Source of the DNA: Crotophaga sulcirostris
Lineage: Eukaryota > Chordata > Aves > Cuculiformes > Crotophagidae
DNA: 64,000 nt
NCBI GenBank assembly: GCA_013397455.1
Contig: VYZB01000040.1
Coordinates: forward strand, 1,849,717 to 1,913,716
Direction: 5' to 3'
The position numbers and the translations under genes were made by a program. The notes under the pieces are model-generated. The model was not told the origin of the DNA. It saw nothing but the letters and a program-made list of their open reading frames with translations, and searched no databases. This document shows positions 57,951 through 64,000 of the stretch, piece by piece (the first letter of the stretch is position 1; every line of letters begins with the position of its first letter).

Positions 57951-59899
57951 AAAAAGACATTTAATACCTGGAACAATGCTGCCATGGCTGCGGGAAATGG
58001 AGTACCTACCACATGGGTGCTACTGAAATGAAAGGAGCCCCATGTGCCAACTTAGCAAAAAAGAACACTTTGTTTCTGCCTGGCCTTGGCAAGCTTTTAA
58101 CCCTGGCTAATTTAACATTAAAGCTACACTAGCTGTCTCCGATCCATATTGTTAAAGCCAGCTGGATATGCCAAAAATTACAAAGAGAGCGAGCTTTTTG
58201 CCTAAACAAATAATACTGACTGTCACTTTGTATCAGGACTTAATCCTGTTAATGAGCTACAGGTGGGGCAATTTCCCTGATTGAAGGCATTTTTCAGAAA
58301 CTATTTCCATTCACTGTATTGCTTGCTGATAGCCATAAGGTATGTGCTGTAATCCTGACTTCGCTCTTACTCAGCAGTTCGTTATTTAGAGAGCCTTTTG
58401 CCTTTACATCAACTGAACACTGTTATCTCTACCACAGCCACAAGGAAATACTTTTCCCATCTATTGCAGGATTTGAAAGCTGTATTGAGATTTGCATCAG
58501 TCTGCAGATTCATATTTTGAGTTATGTAAAGGGTTTTGGGGAGGTTTCAGGTGGTTTCACACTAGTTCTGTTCTGCTATACTGAATATTAAAAATTCTAC
58601 AGGATTAAATAAAGAGCAATGAAAATGAGCTAAATTCCTTGGTTGTTCCTCTTCAGATCCCAAGATCTCATCTTGTGCTGTATAGAAACAGGCCCATGGA
58701 GTGGATAAGTTTAACATCTGATTAGATATGAAAATCAGACCAGAAACGCTATTTCTGTTAATAACAAAATATATTTTTATTTCTCATGTGTGTTGCTTCA
58801 ATTTTCATTGTTACAAGATCCCACCATGTGTTCATGGAGGTGGAAGCAACAAGAGAAAGCTTTTCTTTGCTTCTAGAAAAAAATGGTAGAATTCATTTCC
58901 CTATTTATGTTATATGGACATCCTCAAAAGGAAAATCCAGCAGTACAGAATGAAAAGATGTCACGGCAGTCCCCTAGAGCTGAGCAAGCAGCTGTTCTTA
59001 TATCGATCCTTAGGTGCAGCAGGTGGGGGCAGTAGTTCTTTGGCCAAGATTTGCTATGACACCCTGGCTGTCTAAGCTCCTCTTGCTCTCCAGAAAGAAA
59101 AAAGATGGGAGAGGAGGCAGCCACGGTACCTGGTTTACTATCCTCTGCATAAGACCACTCTATTTCAGTGTTTATGATATCCCTTTTCTGGTTGACGAGT
59201 GGAAAAATATGAAAAGCCATGAATTTTTAGAATATCACCCACTTTGGGAAACTCACTTCTTTTCACTGAAACTCATAAAGGCCAGTGCTAGTTACAAGTG
59301 TGGGACCTGGTCACCAAACTTCGCTTGACTGTTTTGCAGATCACTACAGCAAATGATTTGCTGCTTGTTTTTAAACTAAGTACTAGGCAAAAAGGGCTAT
59401 TTCGGGTTAAATGAACTAGCACCACTTTGAGTACAGGAACTAACAAAAGGCTGGCCTCCAGCAGATGGCTATCTCGTGCTTTGTTTGTTTTTACCTGAAT
59501 TAGATTAGTGCTGCAGCGCAATTTCACCCTTATTAGACACTAGGAAGGCTCCACATTGTAGCACTAAGCTCAAGGAAAAGTTCAGACAGAGTTCACAGCT
59601 AATTAGGCTCCTCACAGCAAAGCAACCTTGATGGTGAAGTGGATTCTTGTGCGTCTGATATGACTGCGTTGCACAGGAGTGGATTTTTGCTGTCACCAGC
59701 CCATAGGGCTTCTCTGGTGCCTGAACACTATTGCATCCAGCTGCTGGCTTTCTCTCAATGTCGAACTGATACGTGCTGTCTCTCTCCTCCCAGTTTGCAC
59801 AAAATGTTTGCTGGAAAATCACCGAGAACCTTGTTAAAAATATCACAGTTCTATGTCACAGAAAGATTTCTATCAGAACAGTATAGTGAGGTGTCACTG

Positions 59900-60537
59900 G
59901 GTCCCCAGGAAAGGATATTGAACCAGCAATGTGCACTTGCAGCCCAGAAAGCCAACCGTATCCGGAGCTGAATCAGAAGAACTGTGACCAGCAGGTCAAG
60001 GAAGGAGACTATCCACTGCTCTTGTGAGACTTCTCCTGGAGTCCTGCATTCAGTTCTGGAGTCCTCAGCACAGGAAGGACATGGATCTGTTAGAGCAAGT
60101 CCAGAGGAGGCCACAAAGATGATCAGAGGGCTGGAGCACTGTATGAGGACAGGCTGAGAGAGTTGGGGTTGTTTGGTCTAGAGAAGAGAATGCTCCAGGT
60201 AGCGGCCTTGAGTACTTAAAGGGGGTTTACAGGAAAACTGGGGAGGGAGCGTAGGGATATGATGAGGGGTAACAGGTTTAAAATGAAAGAGAAGAGATTT
60301 AGATAAGATATTAGGAAGAAATTTTTTACTGTGTGGGTGGTGAGACACTGCCACAGGTTGCCCAGAGAACTCGTGGATGCCCCATCTCTGGAGGTGTTCA
60401 AGGCCAGGTTGGATGAGGCTTTGAGCAACCTGATCCAGTGGTAGGTGATCCTACCCTTGGCAGGCAGGTTGGAACTGGGTGAGCTTTAAGGTAACTTCCA
60501 ACCCAAACCGCTCTATGACTCTATGATTCTATCATAT
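59900..60537 (+). mobile_element. CR1 LINE, 5'-truncated, ATTCTATG-tail type
   Basis: The copy begins near AAGGATATTGAACCAGCAAT. It contains NQQCALAAQKANRI, then blocks equivalent to [16 protein letters not shown] and LRELGLFGLEKRML, then SLEVFKARLDEALSNL, then the 3' UTR and the tail CTCTATGACTCTATGATTCT. Many small deletions break the frame (for example in the DRLRELGLF segment). Truncated by more than 80 percent relative to a full CR1 and inactive. Confidence 0.94.
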
Positions 60538-63500
60538 ACGGGGCTGCTACCATCTAATATAACTTTTTTTCTGACTTTTCTAAATAAATTGTAAACATAA
60601 AGTGAGTTGTGGGTTTTGCTCCTTTTTTAAGTGCTATTTTTAGGCTAAATGATCAGACATTTAAGATGTATTTGGTGTTACCAAAACAATAATATCATTT
60701 TTATGGAAAATAATTCAAACATAACCTCTACTAATTGTCAAGCAAATGTTTTTGTTTATTACCTTTCCGGTTATAACAATCTGATTGTCAGAAGTTTGGT
60801 TATTTATGAAATCATGTGACAAAACACATGCATGTATCTCTTTTTAAACCACCAAAACGTGGGATGTGGGTAGGAACCGTGAGCCTCACCGGCGCTGTTT
60901 CACCCCTGCCTGACTTTCAAAGAAATTGTTTCTCTCCCTTCAGTATAAGACTTGTGCTATTTTAAAAGTAATTGTTGGCAGCAAATAGTTATATTCCAGG
61001 CACCTCTGCCCAAAAAGCTTAATGAAGGATAAAATTCCCTCTTGCTCAGACAGTTGGGCTCACGTGTCACTTCTGCCTCTCTTGGCAGTATTTTCGGAGC
61101 ATGAGTGGGAGACCACTGGTTCACGAGCTGTTTGCTGACAGTCCTTGCTGGAGCAAATTCACCTCTAGGTGCTGGGCTCTTTGGTAGCAAAATCTGGCCC
61201 ATGTCCTCTGACTTGGCATTAGCAGTGCTATACTAACATACTCTTTCAGAATCTGCTTATTACTGCTTAAAAGCAAAATGTAAATGGTTGTATTCCCTGA
61301 ATGGTCACAACTTTCAATGTCTTGGAGTATAAAGAATGTGGATTAAACACTACGTAAAGTTGGGGAAAATATATAGCTAGTATAGCAGTAACTCATTAAA
61401 TGTGATGCACACAGTTATGTAACATTACATATGGTGTATTCAAACAGTTCAATACTGTTGAATGGTAATTCAGGTAAAGTAAAACATCAATCAGCATATC
61501 ATGAGAAAGCTCTAAAGCATTCTGCATAAATTTCGCTGTTTTGGTTTTTTTTCACTCGAGAGCTAATTAATTTTTTGGAAACAGGCTGCATTTATGAATT
61601 TTGGGAAAGTAAATGAAGCGCAGCAGGGATTCCAGTTTACTGCCTAACAAAAACTATTACTCTTTTAACAGTTCTGACAGGCACAGCTGAGTCTTACAAG
61701 AGTTATTCCCTTCTCTCCAACCCTTTTTTCTCCCCTCAAACACTCTGTTGCCCTATTAACAATCAATGTAGAAAATTTGCAATTACCTCAACAGCTTATG
61801 GTAGGGATCTGATTTTCTGATTTATACCTTTCTCAACTGATTCTCAAGGAACAGTGTATGAATCAACCACTGCAAACAATGGGAAGGCTTTCAATGTACA
61901 TGTACTTCATGCACGGTGTAGATATATTTGTGACATTTATTTTATAGCTTGTATCTTTAGTGGTAATATATAGCTCCATCACCAACAACGGAGTTAAGAG
62001 TTTTGAGGGAATAATAGCTTGAAACAAAGATTGGCCCAAAGAAAGAGGGCTTGAGTTGCGATGCATTAAAATGTTTGCACATGTGAAAAATACTTATGAA
62101 GTCACCCCTTGGGCTGCATTACAGAGCCAGGATGTGTGGAGCAGATTTCACTGCTGAAGTGTTACAGCAGTTAATCATAGGCTGCAGAAAAGTCACTCTG
62201 AGTGTTATGGGAGGAGACGCGCAGGGGCAGCACCATGCAAGGACTCAAAAAAGGTTTCTATAAGCTGGCATGGAGGTGACTTTCTGCCCCATCCACACTT
62301 TCCTACAAAGACAGCCAAAAGCTGCCAATTTCAGTCCAGCAGTGAGACTCTGAACTCCTTATTCCTAAACCCTAAAAGGCCACTGTTTCATCCAGTGTGC
62401 AAAAAGGTTTCAGCAGTCTGGCACCTTAGCGTTATTAGTATTAACTGGCTGTGATTTATGGTGTGAAGGAGAGGGATCGCGGCTGCAGTGCTAGTGGGAC
62501 TTTCTACTTACCAATTGGAGCTGAACTGCAATACAAAGCAAGCTTCCCTCTAAATCTACAAACATGCCATCAATATTTACACAAGCAAATGAAGATGCAG
62601 ATCCACCATGTCCACGTCCATCCATGGGAGGGTCCTAGTCATTTAGACGATGCATATGCACTCCCACCCTTGCCTCATGCTTGCCCTGCATAATGTGAAT
62701 GGATGAGCTCTTTAGCAAAGAGATTACATTGGGAGCTTGTGTAATTCTTTTAGGAGGGCAATATTGTACTACCCAGCATACTGTATATGGCATAGGTTGT
62801 GAGAACACCAGTTAGGTTAAAGGAAAAATCCTTACTATATGTAAAAAGTGCTTTATATTTAATTTACACATTTTCCACAAGAACTACTGAAAACCCTGAC
62901 AAAATGATATATGAACAAATAAAATGTGAGTTTACTGCATGTAGACTCACACTTTCTGATATATTTTTTTCTCAAAACTCAATGCCAACTGTTTCCCTTG
63001 CCATTTTTCTCAAAACCCACTGTGCCAGCCAAATGTCATTGATATGTGACTTTCCACACAAATAGATAGCAGTGCAATTTTTCAAAATGCTAGACTAAGG
63101 CTATTAAGCATATTGCTTTAAACTTGCACGAAAATTGGAGGATATGAAGGAAGCAGAAAATTGGCAGAACTAGCCTTTCCACCACATATTGCTTGGGAAA
63201 ATGATGCTTTCTGGAATATAGTGCTAATGTATCTACCGTATGCTGTGCTAGAAGCTTTTTACATCCACATTAATAATCTGCAAACTTGGTAATTTCACAC
63301 ACACAAACTAGAGCTCTCTATTTATGTTTCAGCAAAGATTTAATGTATGGTGCTATAACATTACTGGGCTGTGTTGCACTCTACAGACTCTATTGGTAAG
63401 CTGTGAAATGCTGTCAGAAGTAACTACACTATGCTTTTGAAAAAGTGCAAGTCCTCTGCATTATGAGTGTTACTGTTCTTGTTTCCTTTCCCTTTATCTG

Positions 63501-64000
63501 TTTGCTCCTTGGTTAGAAAAGCTGAATAATTTGTAAAAGTCCTGCCAGTTCTTACCAGGAACTAAATACTTTCTGATGGAAGGAGAAATACATACAAAGT
63601 AAGTTGGAAATACCCATTTCAGAGGTTCAGTGGAAGAAATAAATAAGGCAATCCAGGTCTGCATATCTGTTCCACGAAGAATGATATCAAAGCACAGCAC
63701 AGCAGAAGTCTTGACCAGGGACATGCAACAAGCTCTTCTTTAGGTATTCCACAGTCTTTCCTTGCTCTAAACACCTTCCAGGATGAATTCAAATAAGTAG
63801 AGTTCAGAAGAGACAGAGACGGCTGAAGCATTTTTTTCACCATATTCTGCACAGCCAAATGCATAAAGACACAGACATACTCAGATCATCTCCAAAGTCA
63901 GCTTCTGTTTGGCTCAACGCTGAGCTGGGCAAGGATGTCAAACATGGTTAAAATGTGCGCTCGGTTAAGGCAGGTTCCAGAAAAAGCCTTTAGGAATGTC
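60538..64000. other. Unique AT-rich non-coding DNA
   Basis: No gene or transposon recognised in the last 3.5 kb. The DNA is AT-rich with many TAAT-containing words, which is compatible with, but does not show, conserved non-coding elements. Confidence 0.5.

Larger units (their letters stand above)
53269..59899. other. Unique non-coding DNA with a CpG-enriched patch
   Basis: 6.6 kb with no recognised gene. It holds a possible minus-strand MIR relic (about 54222-54310) and the CpG-enriched segment at 57601-57950. No open frame has recognisable homology. Confidence 0.5.

Noticed and set aside
1..64000. Search for CRISPR arrays, operons, ribosome binding sites, phage or plasmid features
   Set aside because: The window is vertebrate nuclear DNA. 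No regularly spaced direct repeats or bacterial-type gene organisation occur.
1..64000. Search for endogenous retrovirus LTRs and coding regions
   Set aside because: No paired LTRs, primer-binding site, or protease, RT or envelope motifs of retroviral type were recognised. All RT sequence here is CR1.

Overview
This window looks like non-coding (intergenic or intronic) nuclear DNA from a bird. The main evidence is a set of about a dozen CR1 LINE fragments carrying the typical avian CR1 3' ends: a 3' UTR that reads roughly GGACT-GATGATC-...-GGTCC-TTCCAAC, followed by a short 5-8 bp tandem tail. Almost no other young repeats are present and the DNA is AT-rich. I cannot place the species securely. 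Several CR1 types coexist, which fits a neoavian bird.

No host protein-coding gene, tRNA, rRNA or recognisable small RNA gene could be supported. Every open frame with recognisable homology belongs to a transposable element. These are CR1 reverse transcriptase (RT) C-terminal pieces at about 5.5, 17.2-18.0, 33.2-34.6, 38.2-38.8, 40.3-40.9, 41.7-42.3, 47.1-47.6, 50.3-50.7, 53.0-53.3 and 59.9-60.5 kb. In addition there is a weak hAT-type transposase C-terminus on the minus strand at about 33.0 kb.

Layout. 1-5.46 kb holds no recognised feature. A minus-strand CR1 lies at 5.46-5.94 kb. 5.95-15.17 kb is unique sequence with a 119-base assembly gap (12963-13081). 15.17-15.54 kb holds two CR1 3' ends in direct tandem, and a MIR-like SINE relic follows at 15.9 kb. 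A plus-strand CR1 with a 165-codon RT frame is at 17.2-18.02 kb. From 18.02 to about 32.95 kb there is a 15-kb stretch free of recognisable CR1, with two MIR-like relics. 32.95-34.55 kb holds the hAT-like relic abutting the longest CR1 (1.39 kb, RT motifs visible, frameshifted, 3' end missing). 38.2-42.3 kb is rich in CR1 and includes a young minus-strand CR1 inside an old plus-strand CR1. 47.1-47.6 kb holds a second nested pair, whose outer member ends in an (ATTCT)n microsatellite. Further CR1s lie at 50.3, 53.0 and 59.9 kb. A small CpG-enriched patch lies at 57.6-57.95 kb.

The CR1 copies fall into three tail types: ATTCTATG-type, ATACTGTG-type (with a variable GTTGGT/GTTAGT hexamer run in the 3' UTR) and ATTCT-type. 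The nesting gives a relative order. An ATTCTATG-type copy jumped into an ATTCT-type copy, and an ATACTGTG-type copy jumped into a much older, eroded CR1. I found no novel biological system; the most informative content is this transposon stratigraphy plus a few candidate regulatory patches that need comparative data.
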